Positions 44,586 to 52,646 of a DNA stretch of 64,000 nt are shown one piece after another. The DNA is taken from contig CANFNV010000001.1 of NCBI GenBank assembly GCA_947448525.1, positions 62,001 to 126,000 of the forward strand, given 5' to 3'. A program made the translations under genes and the position numbers. Numbering within the stretch: the stretch's first letter is position 1; each line of letters begins with the position of its first letter. Source of the DNA: Flavobacteriaceae bacterium. Lineage in GTDB: Bacteria > Bacteroidota > Bacteroidia > Flavobacteriales > Flavobacteriaceae. The notes beneath the pieces were generated by a model. The model saw only the letters and a program-made list of their open reading frames with translations, was not told the origin of the DNA and made no database searches.

Positions 44586-45542
44586 ATGAAACACTGGATT
44601 GAAGCCGCACGAGTTAGAACCCTACCATTATCCGTTTCCGGAATACTAGTTGGTTGTTTTTATGCTATGTCTCAAGGGATATTCAATTGGAAAATTGTAA
44701 TCTTAGCGCTATCAACAACTTTGGGTTTACAAATTCTATCCAATTTTGCCAACGATTATGGCGATGGAATGAAAGGAACCGACAATAATGATCGAATCGG
44801 ACCAAAACGTGCCATACAAAGCGGATTGATTACACCAGGCGCAATGCGTTATGCTATTTTTATTACTGCTTTTTTAACGTTGGTTTCTGCAATGTTATTA
44901 ATTTATGTCTCGTTCAAAGGCAAGTATTTTATATATTCTATTGTTTTTTTTATACTAGGAATTTTGGCAATTGCATCCGCCATTAGATACACCATTGGTA
45001 GAAATCCATATGGATACCGTGGACTAGGTGATGTATTTGTATTTACCTTTTTTGGAATAGTAAGTACGTTTGGAATTTATTTTATGTTTGCCAAACAAAT
45101 GGATTGGTTGTTGCTATTGCCTGCAACTGCCATTGGTTTTTTAAGTGTGGGAGTTTTAAATTTAAACAACATGCGCGATGAAGAATCCGATAGAAATTCA
45201 GGAAAAAATACCATAGTAGTTAAAAATGGTGGTGCTTGGGCAAAAAAATATCATTTCTTTCTTGTTATTGCCGCAATGGTTTTGATGTTAGTTTTCGCAT
45301 TAATTTTTGATTTCAGTTTCAGAGACCCAAATCCACAAAGATTTAATTTTGATATCTACTTCTTTCTTTTGGCTTATATTCCAATAATAGCGCATTTAAA
45401 AAGAGTTTCCAAAAATAAAAATCCTAAATTATTAGATCCCGAATTAAAAAAATTAGCACTCAGTACTTTTTTACTATCTATTCTGTTGTCGTTATCACTA
45501 ATTTATTTTATTTCTGATATTATAATCTATTATACCAACTAA
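44586..45542 (+). CDS. menA: 1,4-dihydroxy-2-naphthoate polyprenyltransferase
   Basis: MenA adds the polyprenyl chain to DHNA at the inner membrane. The 318-residue protein is a UbiA-type prenyltransferase with about eight helices. The first Asp-rich motif is NFANDYGDGMKGTDNNDR (about 58-75) and the second region is LNNMRDEESDRNSGKNT (about 200-216). RNPYGYRGLGDVFVF is typical for MenA. The metallo-hydrolase gene follows with a 1-nt gap. Confidence 0.96.
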   Translation: MKHWIEAARVRTLPLSVSGILVGCFYAMSQGIFNWKIVILALSTTLGLQILSNFANDYGDGMKGTDNNDRIGPKRAIQSGLITPGAMRYAIFITAFLTLVSAMLLIYVSFKGKYFIYSIVFFILGILAIASAIRYTIGRNPYGYRGLGDVFVFTFFGIVSTFGIYFMFAKQMDWLLLLPATAIGFLSVGVLNLNNMRDEESDRNSGKNTIVVKNGGAWAKKYHFFLVIAAMVLMLVFALIFDFSFRDPNPQRFNFDIYFFLLAYIPIIAHLKRVSKNKNPKLLDPELKKLALSTFLLSILLSLSLIYFISDIIIYYTN

Positions 45543-45543
45543 T

Positions 45544-46221
45544 ATGAAAATTACATTCTACGGCCACGCGTGCATCGGAATTGAAGTTAGTGGCAAACAC
45601 CTTCTGGTTGACCCATTTATTTCAGCCAATCCTAAAGCATCACATATCGATATCAATGCACTTCAAGCCGATTATATCTTGCTTACACATGCACACCAAG
45701 ACCATATTCTCGATGCCGAAGCTATTGCAAAACGCACAGATGCTGTAATTGTTTCTAACTATGAAGTAGCAGTATATTTCGGAAACAAGGGCTTAAAATA
45801 CCATCCAATGAATAATGGAGGAAGTTGGCAATTCGATTTCGGAAAAGTAAAATTAGTAAACGCTATTCATTCAAGTTCCTTCCCTAATGGTTCTTACGGA
45901 GGGAACCCTGTAGGATTCGTAATCGAAAGTGAGCACAAAAACATCTATATATCAGGAGATACCGCGCTTACTATGGACATGAAACTCATTCCCATGCGTA
46001 CTAAATTAGACTTAGCAATTCTTTCTATTGGAAACAATTTTACCATGGATATAGAAGATGCCATCATTGCTGCAGATTTTGTAGATTGTGATAAAATATT
46101 GGGCGTTCATTTTGATACGTTTGGGTACATCGAAATCAACCACGAAGAAGCCAAAAAGAAATTCTTTAATGCTGGAAAGGACTTAATGTTGCTTGAAATT
46201 GGAGAAAGTATCACGTTATAA
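45544..46221 (+). CDS. UPF0173-type metal-dependent hydrolase
   Basis: A 225-residue metallo-beta-lactamase fold protein. It has GHACIGIEVSGKHLLVDPFI at the start, the zinc motif THAHQDH (His at about 49, 51 and 54, with Asp 53), SGDTAL near residue 139, and GVHFDTFG near the end. UPF0173 members are hydrolases of unknown substrate. It follows menA by 1 nt, so it is co-transcribed and probably translationally coupled. Confidence 0.93.
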   Translation: MKITFYGHACIGIEVSGKHLLVDPFISANPKASHIDINALQADYILLTHAHQDHILDAEAIAKRTDAVIVSNYEVAVYFGNKGLKYHPMNNGGSWQFDFGKVKLVNAIHSSSFPNGSYGGNPVGFVIESEHKNIYISGDTALTMDMKLIPMRTKLDLAILSIGNNFTMDIEDAIIAADFVDCDKILGVHFDTFGYIEINHEEAKKKFFNAGKDLMLLEIGESITL

Positions 46222-46427
46222 TTACTCTTTTAGGTATTTTGTAGCGAATGGCATGAGAATTGTTCTAATCTATATTCCTGCTGTCCGCTCAATTTTTAAA
46301 CCTGATAGGTTTAAAAGATGCCGCTCCCATCAGGGCTAATCTGTAATTGTATTGAATAGAAATCAGAATCAATAATAACATCTGATTTAAATAACGAAAA
46401 GAAAACTTAATAAAACTTACTTTCTTA
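46222..46427. other. intergenic element with hairpin
   Basis: No ORF is visible. A perfect 10-bp stem (TTTTAAACCT at 46294-46303, loop GAT, AGGTTTAAAA at 46307-46316) sits between unusually GC-rich arms, CTGCTGTCCGCTC (46279-46291) and GATGCCGCTCCCATCAGGGCT (46317-46337). Neither strand shows a terminator-like U run. I suspect a repeated intergenic element; see findings. Confidence 0.45.
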
Positions 46428-47633
46428 ATGATTCAAATTCTAAAAATAGTTACTTTATTATTTATTGTAACTTGTACATCTGCACAATCCAAAGACGGTT
46501 ATTGGGACAATATAAGAACGACCAACGAAACAATCACCCTGCGCGCTGGTGAAAAGAAAATCGTAAAATCGGCCGATTTTCCAGATGGAACCACAGAAAT
46601 TGTTTATAGAATCACAATTCTTGATGAAAATCAAAAACTTTCTTCAAGTTTGGTTTCTGTTTTAAAAGCCATTCCCGACCCTACCGGAATAAGTCAGGGT
46701 GCTGCAGGAGCTATATTCTTGTTGTCCACCATTTCGGGGGATGATAAATGCAAATATGCCATTTTCGCTGATGCTAACGAAGCTGATTTATTTTTAATCA
46801 CTGCAAAAAAAGAAAAAGCTTGTTTGATACAAGACACGCCAATTAATAAAGAAGCGCGGATTTTAAAATCTAAAAGTTCAGAATGCTTTAATGCTAAAAC
46901 ACAAAACCTGTATTTTGCTTTTCAGAGTGATAATTGGGTAATGAAAGAAAAAGTTATCATAGAAGTGGTGCCATGGATTGATAACAAAGCCAGTCTCGGG
47001 TGGAATATTGAGACTAAAAAAGAAGTTTTAGCACTAAATAAAACGCTAAAAGTATACGATTCTCTGACCAGAAAAGACACCTTTTCGGCTGCATTTCTTG
47101 AAATGGTATCTCAAAAATATTCATTTAAAGAATTTACAAATTTGCTACCTATTGAAAAAAGTGCGGTAATAGAACAAATCACTGAAGAAGCTCTAAAAAA
47201 AACGGGCGAAACCAAAAAATATTACAGTCTTTTTAGAGACCGTGCAAATGCCGAAATTAACAAAGGTAATTTTGAAGATGCCATCACAATAATTCAATCG
47301 GAGTTGATCGCTAAAAAAAGAGAAGAATCTATAAATTATTCTATTTTAGGTAATTACTATATTTTATCTAAACAATTTGATAAATCTAAAAAAACAATAA
47401 CCGAAGCACTTGCTAAAGATTCTACAGATATTAATTTGCAATTGCAATTAGCCCATTTATATATGTTCACCGACAGAATTTCTGAATCCAAAGACCTTCA
47501 TAAAAAATATAAAGATCAAAATGTAAACTCCAAAACCTCTTGGATTCAACAAACTAAAAAAGATTTTGAGCTTTTTAGAAAATGTCACCTACCCGATGAT
47601 GACTTCAAAAAAATTCTACGTGTTTTAGAATAG
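46428..47633 (+). CDS. secreted TPR-like protein
   Basis: A 401-residue protein with a signal peptide (about 1-20, ending TSAQ). The first 190 residues form an unrecognised domain with a NETITLRAGEKKIVKSADFPDGTTEIVYRI start, and the C-terminal part (about 270-350) has TPR-like helices (DAITIIQSELIAKKREESINYSILGNYYILSKQFDKSKKTI). It is probably periplasmic. The function is unknown. It lies between the menA-linked hydrolase and menC, but the 205-bp gap upstream suggests its own transcript. Confidence 0.75.
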   Translation: MIQILKIVTLLFIVTCTSAQSKDGYWDNIRTTNETITLRAGEKKIVKSADFPDGTTEIVYRITILDENQKLSSSLVSVLKAIPDPTGISQGAAGAIFLLSTISGDDKCKYAIFADANEADLFLITAKKEKACLIQDTPINKEARILKSKSSECFNAKTQNLYFAFQSDNWVMKEKVIIEVVPWIDNKASLGWNIETKKEVLALNKTLKVYDSLTRKDTFSAAFLEMVSQKYSFKEFTNLLPIEKSAVIEQITEEALKKTGETKKYYSLFRDRANAEINKGNFEDAITIIQSELIAKKREESINYSILGNYYILSKQFDKSKKTITEALAKDSTDINLQLQLAHLYMFTDRISESKDLHKKYKDQNVNSKTSWIQQTKKDFELFRKCHLPDDDFKKILRVLE

Positions 47634-47669
47634 TTTGTCTATCATCTATTTTCCATAATCTATTTTTTT

Positions 47670-48707
47670 ATGAAAGCCACCTACAAAAAGTACATTCTCA
47701 ATTTCAAACAACCTTCAGGTACCTCTAGAGGGGTTTTGAACGAAAAAGAAACCTGGTTTATTATTCTTGAACAGAGCGGCAAAAAAGGAATTGGAGAGTG
47801 CGGAATTCTTCGTGGACTTTCTGCTGACGATAGGCCCGATTATGAAGAAAAATTACAATGGACTTGCGACAACATACAACTAGGCAAGGATATTCTTTGG
47901 AAATTACTAATAGAATTTCCTTCCATTCAATTTGGGATTGAAATGGCATTCCAATCCTTGGGGTCTGAAAACCCTTTTTTGTTGTTTCCTTCAGACTTCA
48001 CTAATGGTAAAAAAAACATTAACATTAACGGTTTGGTCTGGATGGGTGACGAGTCATCTATGAAGCAACAAATTGAAGAAAAACTAGCTCAAGGTTTTCG
48101 TTGCATCAAACTAAAAATTGGGGCTTTAGATTTTGAAAAAGAACTCGATTTATTGCGATTTATTCGTGTAAGTTTTGATTCGAAAACTATTGAAATTCGA
48201 GTAGATGCTAATGGCGCTTTTGATGAAAATAAAACTTTATATAAATTAAATCAATTATTTGGTTATCAAATTCATAGTATTGAGCAACCTATTAAAAAAA
48301 ATAACACTGACAGGATGGCAGAACTATGTAAAACCACCCCGATTCCAATTGCTTTAGATGAAGAACTGATTGGTGTGTTTTCGCAGGAAGAAAAAGAACA
48401 ACTTTTACAAAAAATAAAACCACAATACATTGTTTTAAAACCCAGTTTTGTAGGTGGATTTCGAGGTACAAAAGAATGGATTGACTTAGCAAAAAAACAC
48501 CAAATTGGCTGGTGGATTACATCTGCTTTAGAAAGCAATATTGGATTGAATGCGATTGCGCAATGGACTTTTTTACAAGAAAATTGTATGCCCCAAGGAC
48601 TAGGGACTGGTGGACTATTTTCCAATAATTTTGATTGTCCATTAGAAATTAAAGAAGGTCAATTAGTCTATAACTCAGGATTGAATTGGATTTGTAATTT
48701 AGTATAA
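47670..48707 (+). CDS. menC: o-succinylbenzoate synthase
   Basis: MenC dehydrates SHCHC to o-succinylbenzoate. The 345-residue protein belongs to the enolase superfamily. The catalytic Lys of the K-x-K motif is in CIKLKIGALDF (about 145-155), and the metal ligands are in RVDANGAF (Asp), IEQPIK (Glu) and LDEELIG (Asp/Glu). The second Lys is in VLKPSFVGGF, and the C-terminal LGTGGLFSNN is typical of MenC. It is the fourth men gene in the region; menE is not visible. Confidence 0.95.
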   Translation: MKATYKKYILNFKQPSGTSRGVLNEKETWFIILEQSGKKGIGECGILRGLSADDRPDYEEKLQWTCDNIQLGKDILWKLLIEFPSIQFGIEMAFQSLGSENPFLLFPSDFTNGKKNININGLVWMGDESSMKQQIEEKLAQGFRCIKLKIGALDFEKELDLLRFIRVSFDSKTIEIRVDANGAFDENKTLYKLNQLFGYQIHSIEQPIKKNNTDRMAELCKTTPIPIALDEELIGVFSQEEKEQLLQKIKPQYIVLKPSFVGGFRGTKEWIDLAKKHQIGWWITSALESNIGLNAIAQWTFLQENCMPQGLGTGGLFSNNFDCPLEIKEGQLVYNSGLNWICNLV

Positions 48708-48710
48708 ACT

Positions 48711-49283
48711 TTACTTAACGACAATATCATACTTATCTAACAACCCCTTCAGTCCATTTACAGAAAAAACAGCTTTTTTAATTTTGTTTTTATCCGGGTC
48801 GATGGTGTAATCATAACTGGTATAAAAATCGGCTTTGTTGGCAATAGTATCAATAAAAACGGCCTTTCTCAAATTGCAATTATCAAATAGTGCTTCGGTT
48901 AAATCGCTTCCCATAAAATCTACCGAAATCATACTACAATTAATGAACTGCATTTTCTTCAGCTTCAAAGCATAGAATTGTGCATAATCTAACAAGCAAT
49001 CTTTAAAGTGAAACTCATAAATAACTTGGTCAGTCATAGCAAAATTGACCCCTGTGAAATTACATTTCGTAAAAAAAACACCGCGCAACGAAATATAATT
49101 AATTTTGGTTTGCATAAAATTACAATCGATAAAGTTGGTATCTATAAAAGTAACCGACTGAAAAGTGCAGGATCTAAAGTCACAATTTATAAAAACACAA
49201 TTTTCAAAATCTTTAAATTTCGTATTAATATCATCAAATATCTCATCTTTAAATTCTTGGTCAACGATATAATCAGAATGCAT
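48711..49283 (-). CDS. pentapeptide repeat protein
   Basis: A 190-residue protein with about 100 residues of pentapeptide repeats (A/C-x-F/L pattern): FENCVFINCDFRSCTFQSVTF at 27-47, then LDYAQF, LKKMQFINCSMISVDFMGSDL and NCNLRKAVF. This would fold as a right-handed quadrilateral beta-helix. No QNR/gyrase-protection features can be confirmed. The function is unknown. It is convergent with menC, with a 3-bp gap. Confidence 0.88.
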   Translation of the reverse strand: MHSDYIVDQEFKDEIFDDINTKFKDFENCVFINCDFRSCTFQSVTFIDTNFIDCNFMQTKINYISLRGVFFTKCNFTGVNFAMTDQVIYEFHFKDCLLDYAQFYALKLKKMQFINCSMISVDFMGSDLTEALFDNCNLRKAVFIDTIANKADFYTSYDYTIDPDKNKIKKAVFSVNGLKGLLDKYDIVVK

Positions 49284-49393
49284 AGGATTTATTTTTAGAA
49301 CGTAAAGCTAGTAAAAAGCATTTGAAATTGTGAATTGGAATTATCTGTTTTATTTAATTTTAAAACTTTATAAAGTAAATTTTTGAGTTTTTT

Positions 49394-50434
49394 TTATTCC
49401 TCTTCTTCAGCAGCATTGGATTTTGAATAGTTTCTCCATTTCTCAATGCAGTCTGCCATGTCTTTTGGAATTTCAGTATCAAATCGCATCATTTCCCCTG
49501 TATTGGGATGAATAAATCCGAGTGTTTTAGCGTGTAAGGCTTGACGCGGTAGGGTTTTGAAACAATTATCAATAAATTGTTTGTATTTAGTAAAGGTGGT
49601 TCCTTTCAAAATTAAATTTCCACCATAGCGTTCATCATTAAACAAGGTATGCCCGATGTGTTTTAGGTGCACTCTTATTTGGTGCGTGCGTCCTGTTTCC
49701 AATTTACAAGAAATTAAAGTAACATAACCTAAACGTTCCAAAACTTTATAATGAGTAACAGCATGTTTTCCAATTTCAGGATCTGCAAAAACTGCCATTT
49801 GCATTCTATCTTTTACGTGACGCGCAATATTACCTGTAATGGTTCCTTTATCTTCTTTAACATTTCCCCAGACCAAAGCAATATATTCTCTTTCAGAAGT
49901 TTTGTCTTCAAATTGCTTTGCCAAATACGTCATCGCCGCTTCGGTTTTAGCAACAACCAAAAGACCGGAAGTATCTTTATCAATTCTATGAACCAAACCC
50001 GGACGTTCTGAACTATTTAGTGGTAAATTTTTAAAATGAAAAGCCAAAGCGTTGACCAAAGTACCTGTATAGTTACCATGTCCCGGATGCACAACAAAAT
50101 TTGGTGGCTTATTAATTAATAATAATGCCTCATCTTCATAAACAATATCTAGCGGAATGTCTTCGGGGTCTACCCTATTTTCAAAAGGCGGATGCGCTAA
50201 TAAGATGCGTATGATATCCAATGGTTTTACCTTATAATTCGATTTTACAGGAACATCATTTACATAAATATCGCCTTTGGTAGCTGCATTTTGAATTTTA
50301 TTTCGAGTTGCATTAGGAACCATCAACATTAAGTATTTATCAATTCTTAAAAAAGCTTGACCTTTAGGCACATCAAATCGATAATGTTCAAAAAGTTCTT
50401 CTTCAGGTTCTTGAAAATCGATATTATTGCTCAT
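49394..50434 (-). CDS. rluD: RluA-family pseudouridine synthase
   Basis: A 346-residue pseudouridine synthase of the RluA family, probably RluD acting on 23S rRNA. The N-terminal S4 RNA-binding domain (about 20-90) is followed by the catalytic domain with HRIDKDTSGLLVVAKT (catalytic Asp in RIDKDTSG), GKHAVTHYKVLE and GRTHQIRVHLKHIGH. It starts within the 3' end of the PASTA gene (11-bp overlap). The exact rRNA positions are inferred from the family only. Confidence 0.92.
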   Translation of the reverse strand: MSNNIDFQEPEEELFEHYRFDVPKGQAFLRIDKYLMLMVPNATRNKIQNAATKGDIYVNDVPVKSNYKVKPLDIIRILLAHPPFENRVDPEDIPLDIVYEDEALLLINKPPNFVVHPGHGNYTGTLVNALAFHFKNLPLNSSERPGLVHRIDKDTSGLLVVAKTEAAMTYLAKQFEDKTSEREYIALVWGNVKEDKGTITGNIARHVKDRMQMAVFADPEIGKHAVTHYKVLERLGYVTLISCKLETGRTHQIRVHLKHIGHTLFNDERYGGNLILKGTTFTKYKQFIDNCFKTLPRQALHAKTLGFIHPNTGEMMRFDTEIPKDMADCIEKWRNYSKSNAAEEEE

Positions 50435-51044
50435 TTGGAATAGTATCTGTAGGGGTTTGATTTGGAATAGAATCTAATTCCGTTTCGTTAAATACTACTT
50501 TTCCGTCGCCAAGTACTAAATCAATTTTAGAGGATTTTAAAACTTTGGTTCCTGGTTTGATTTTATTTCCGTTCATCCACATTTCAAGCACCATATCTTT
50601 CCCTATATAAGGGACATATTTTACAGTTCCTTCTTGCAAACCAACAGCTTTTAATGTTGGCACTGCTTGACGGTAAGTTTTCTCAATTAAATCGGGTACC
50701 GCGACCATTTTGAAAGTAGAGGCGTTTAATTTTATATAAATCGTTCTCCCACCTTTTACTTTTGAACCAATAGTCGGCTCTTGTTGCACAACGGTTAGCT
50801 TCGGAAAATTGGGGTTATAATCAACGGTATCTATTATTTCATAATCTAAATCCAATTCATCCAACTTCTGCTCTACTTGTTCTGGATTCATTTTAGCCAA
50901 ATTAGGAACCGTAATTTCATCGCCATGATTTGTAATAAAAGTTATCCAATGAAAAAACAAAAAAGCAACCGCAGCAACAATAGCTAATGCAGCTAAAACT
51001 TGGGCAACGAAAACTTTACTCGTTAAATATTTTCTTAAACTCAT
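50424..51044 (-). CDS. PASTA domain membrane protein
   Basis: A 206-residue protein with one membrane helix (about 12-32) followed by PASTA-type repeats: VPNLAKMNPEQVEQKLDELDL (about 43-63), PTIGSKVKGGRTIYIKLN and VPDLIEKTYRQAVPTLKAVGL. PASTA domains bind peptidoglycan or beta-lactam-like ligands; here they would face the periplasm. There is no kinase or PBP domain. It overlaps the start of the rluD-like gene by 11 bp. A TATCTTTG -7 element is at 51063-51070 (minus). Confidence 0.88.
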   Translation of the reverse strand: MSLRKYLTSKVFVAQVLAALAIVAAVAFLFFHWITFITNHGDEITVPNLAKMNPEQVEQKLDELDLDYEIIDTVDYNPNFPKLTVVQQEPTIGSKVKGGRTIYIKLNASTFKMVAVPDLIEKTYRQAVPTLKAVGLQEGTVKYVPYIGKDMVLEMWMNGNKIKPGTKVLKSSKIDLVLGDGKVVFNETELDSIPNQTPTDTIPNEQ

Positions 51045-51062
51045 AAAAAATAGTATTTATGG

Positions 51063-51103
51063 CAAAGATATAATTTTTAGTTTCAACATTTGTGCTATTT
51101 TTG
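51063..51103. promoter_or_regulatory. divergent -7 elements of PASTA and ddl genes
   Basis: The minus strand has TATCTTTG (complement of 51063-51070), 18 nt before the PASTA ATG. The plus strand has TATTTTTG (51096-51103), 24 nt before the ddl ATG at 51128. The ddl element lies inside the longer frame from 51092 and so rejects that start. No well-placed TTG is seen for either. Confidence 0.5.
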
Positions 51104-51127
51104 TATAGTAATAAAAATAAAATCACA

Positions 51128-52114
51128 ATGAACGTAGCTGTTGTTATGGGCGGATATTCAGATGAGTCTGTAATATCTTTACGAAGTGGTCAATTGATCT
51201 TAAACAATTTAGATAGATCAAAATACACTCCATTTGAGGTTCATATTCTGTTAATTGAATGGTATTGTTTGATTGACGGAGTTAAATATCCTATTAATAA
51301 AGCTGATTTTTCATTTGCAAAAGACGGTAAAGTAGTGAAATTTGACGTAATTTCAAATACCATTCATGGAACTCCAGGTGAAGACGGTCACATGCAAGCG
51401 TACTGGGAATTATTAGAAATTCCATATACAGGTTGTGGCTTCTATCAATCGAGTTTAACGTTTAATAAACGGGATACACTTTCGGTGTTATCTAAATTTG
51501 AAATTCCAAAAGCGCAATCCATTTATTTATCTAAAGGAGATGCCATTGATGGAAAACAAGTTGTCGAGCAATTAGGAATGCCTTTTTTTGTAAAACCCAA
51601 CCAATCGGGAAGTTCCTTGGGAGTTTCAATGGTTTCTAATTTGGAAGATTTTCAAAAAGCTCTTGATTTTGCTTTCGCAGAAGACAACGACATTTTAATA
51701 GAATCCTATTTAAACGGACGAGAAGTTTCGGTTGGAGTAATTAAATACAAAGGAGAAACTAAAGTAATGGGAATTACAGAAATTTTATCTCAAAATAATT
51801 TCTTTGATTATGAAGCTAAATATTTAGGGAAATCAGAAGAAGTTACACCGGCGAATTTATCAGAAGAAATAAAAAACCGTGTGGAAGAAACCTCCAAAAA
51901 AGTGTATGAAGCATTAGGAATGACCGGTTTTTCCAGAACTGATTTTATCATTAGGAACGACATTCCGCATTTTATTGAAATCAATACCAATCCAGGGTTG
52001 TCCCCTCAGAGTATTTTTCCGCAACAAGCTGCGCATTTAAAAATGGCAATGAGTGACTTGTTGGATAACGAAATTAACTTAGCTTTACAAAGAAAACCAA
52101 TTTGGAAAAAGTAA
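51128..52114 (+). CDS. ddl: D-alanine-D-alanine ligase
   Basis: Ddl joins two D-Ala with ATP for peptidoglycan synthesis. The 328-residue protein starts at 51128 (MNVAVVMGGYSDE, typical Ddl N-terminus); a frame from 51092 would add 12 residues and include a promoter element. Typical ATP-grasp features are visible: HGTPGEDG, FFVKPNQSGSSLGVSMV, and the C-terminal FIEINTNPGLSPQSIFPQQ. It is divergent from the PASTA gene and precedes coaD with a repeat-rich spacer. Confidence 0.95.
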   Translation: MNVAVVMGGYSDESVISLRSGQLILNNLDRSKYTPFEVHILLIEWYCLIDGVKYPINKADFSFAKDGKVVKFDVISNTIHGTPGEDGHMQAYWELLEIPYTGCGFYQSSLTFNKRDTLSVLSKFEIPKAQSIYLSKGDAIDGKQVVEQLGMPFFVKPNQSGSSLGVSMVSNLEDFQKALDFAFAEDNDILIESYLNGREVSVGVIKYKGETKVMGITEILSQNNFFDYEAKYLGKSEEVTPANLSEEIKNRVEETSKKVYEALGMTGFSRTDFIIRNDIPHFIEINTNPGLSPQSIFPQQAAHLKMAMSDLLDNEINLALQRKPIWKK

Positions 52115-52136
52115 TAATTGTTGTCTGGTCTCTGTT

Positions 52137-52175
52137 AACTGATAACTGATAACTGATAACCGATAACTGATAACT
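52137..52175. repeat. tandem 7-bp repeats between ddl and coaD
   Basis: Five copies of AACTGAT (the fourth reads AACCGAT) plus a partial copy run from 52137 to 52175, ending 6 nt before the coaD ATG at 52182. Confidence 0.9.
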
Positions 52176-52181
52176 AAAACA

Positions 52182-52634
52182 ATGAAAAAAGCCCTATTTC
52201 CTGGTTCTTTCGACCCAATTACAAACGGACATTATGATGTTATCAAAAGAGGTATTTCTCTGTTTGATGAAGTGATTGTTGCCATCGGAATCAATGCTGA
52301 AAAGAAATACATGTTTTCATTAGAAGATAGAAAACGCTTTATTGAAGATTCTTTTAAAAACGAACCCAAAGTAAAAGTAATCACTTATGAAGGGTTAACA
52401 ATTGATTTATGTCGCAAATTAGATGCTCAATTTATATTGCGTGGTTTGCGTAATCCTGCCGATTTTGAATTTGAAAAAGCTATTGCACATACTAACAGAA
52501 GACTATCAAAAATTGAGACAGTTTTTCTATTGACAGCGGCTAAAACTTCCTATATTTCATCAAGTATTGTTCGTGATGTGATAAGAAATAATGGCGATTA
52601 TACGGTTTTAGTACCGGATTCTGTGAAGATTTAA
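52182..52634 (+). CDS. coaD: phosphopantetheine adenylyltransferase
   Basis: CoaD makes dephospho-CoA from phosphopantetheine and ATP. At 150 residues it has the nucleotidyltransferase motif GSFDPITNGHYD (8-19, the T/HxGH pattern), RGLRNPADFEFE (about 87-98) and the late TSYISSSIVRDVIRN with the ISSS loop. This is the normal family length. A tandem heptamer array directly precedes it. Confidence 0.97.
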   Translation: MKKALFPGSFDPITNGHYDVIKRGISLFDEVIVAIGINAEKKYMFSLEDRKRFIEDSFKNEPKVKVITYEGLTIDLCRKLDAQFILRGLRNPADFEFEKAIAHTNRRLSKIETVFLLTAAKTSYISSSIVRDVIRNNGDYTVLVPDSVKI

Positions 52635-52646
52635 TCAACACAGATT

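Noticed and set aside
38394..48707. A complete menaquinone operon
   Set aside because: menD, menB, menA and menC are present but on interrupted transcripts, and menE, menF and the thioesterase are not in the window, so I call it a loose cluster.
51092..51127. Longer ddl start
   Set aside because: The 12 extra residues include a -7 element and are unlike the Ddl N-terminus, which begins MNVAVVMGG.
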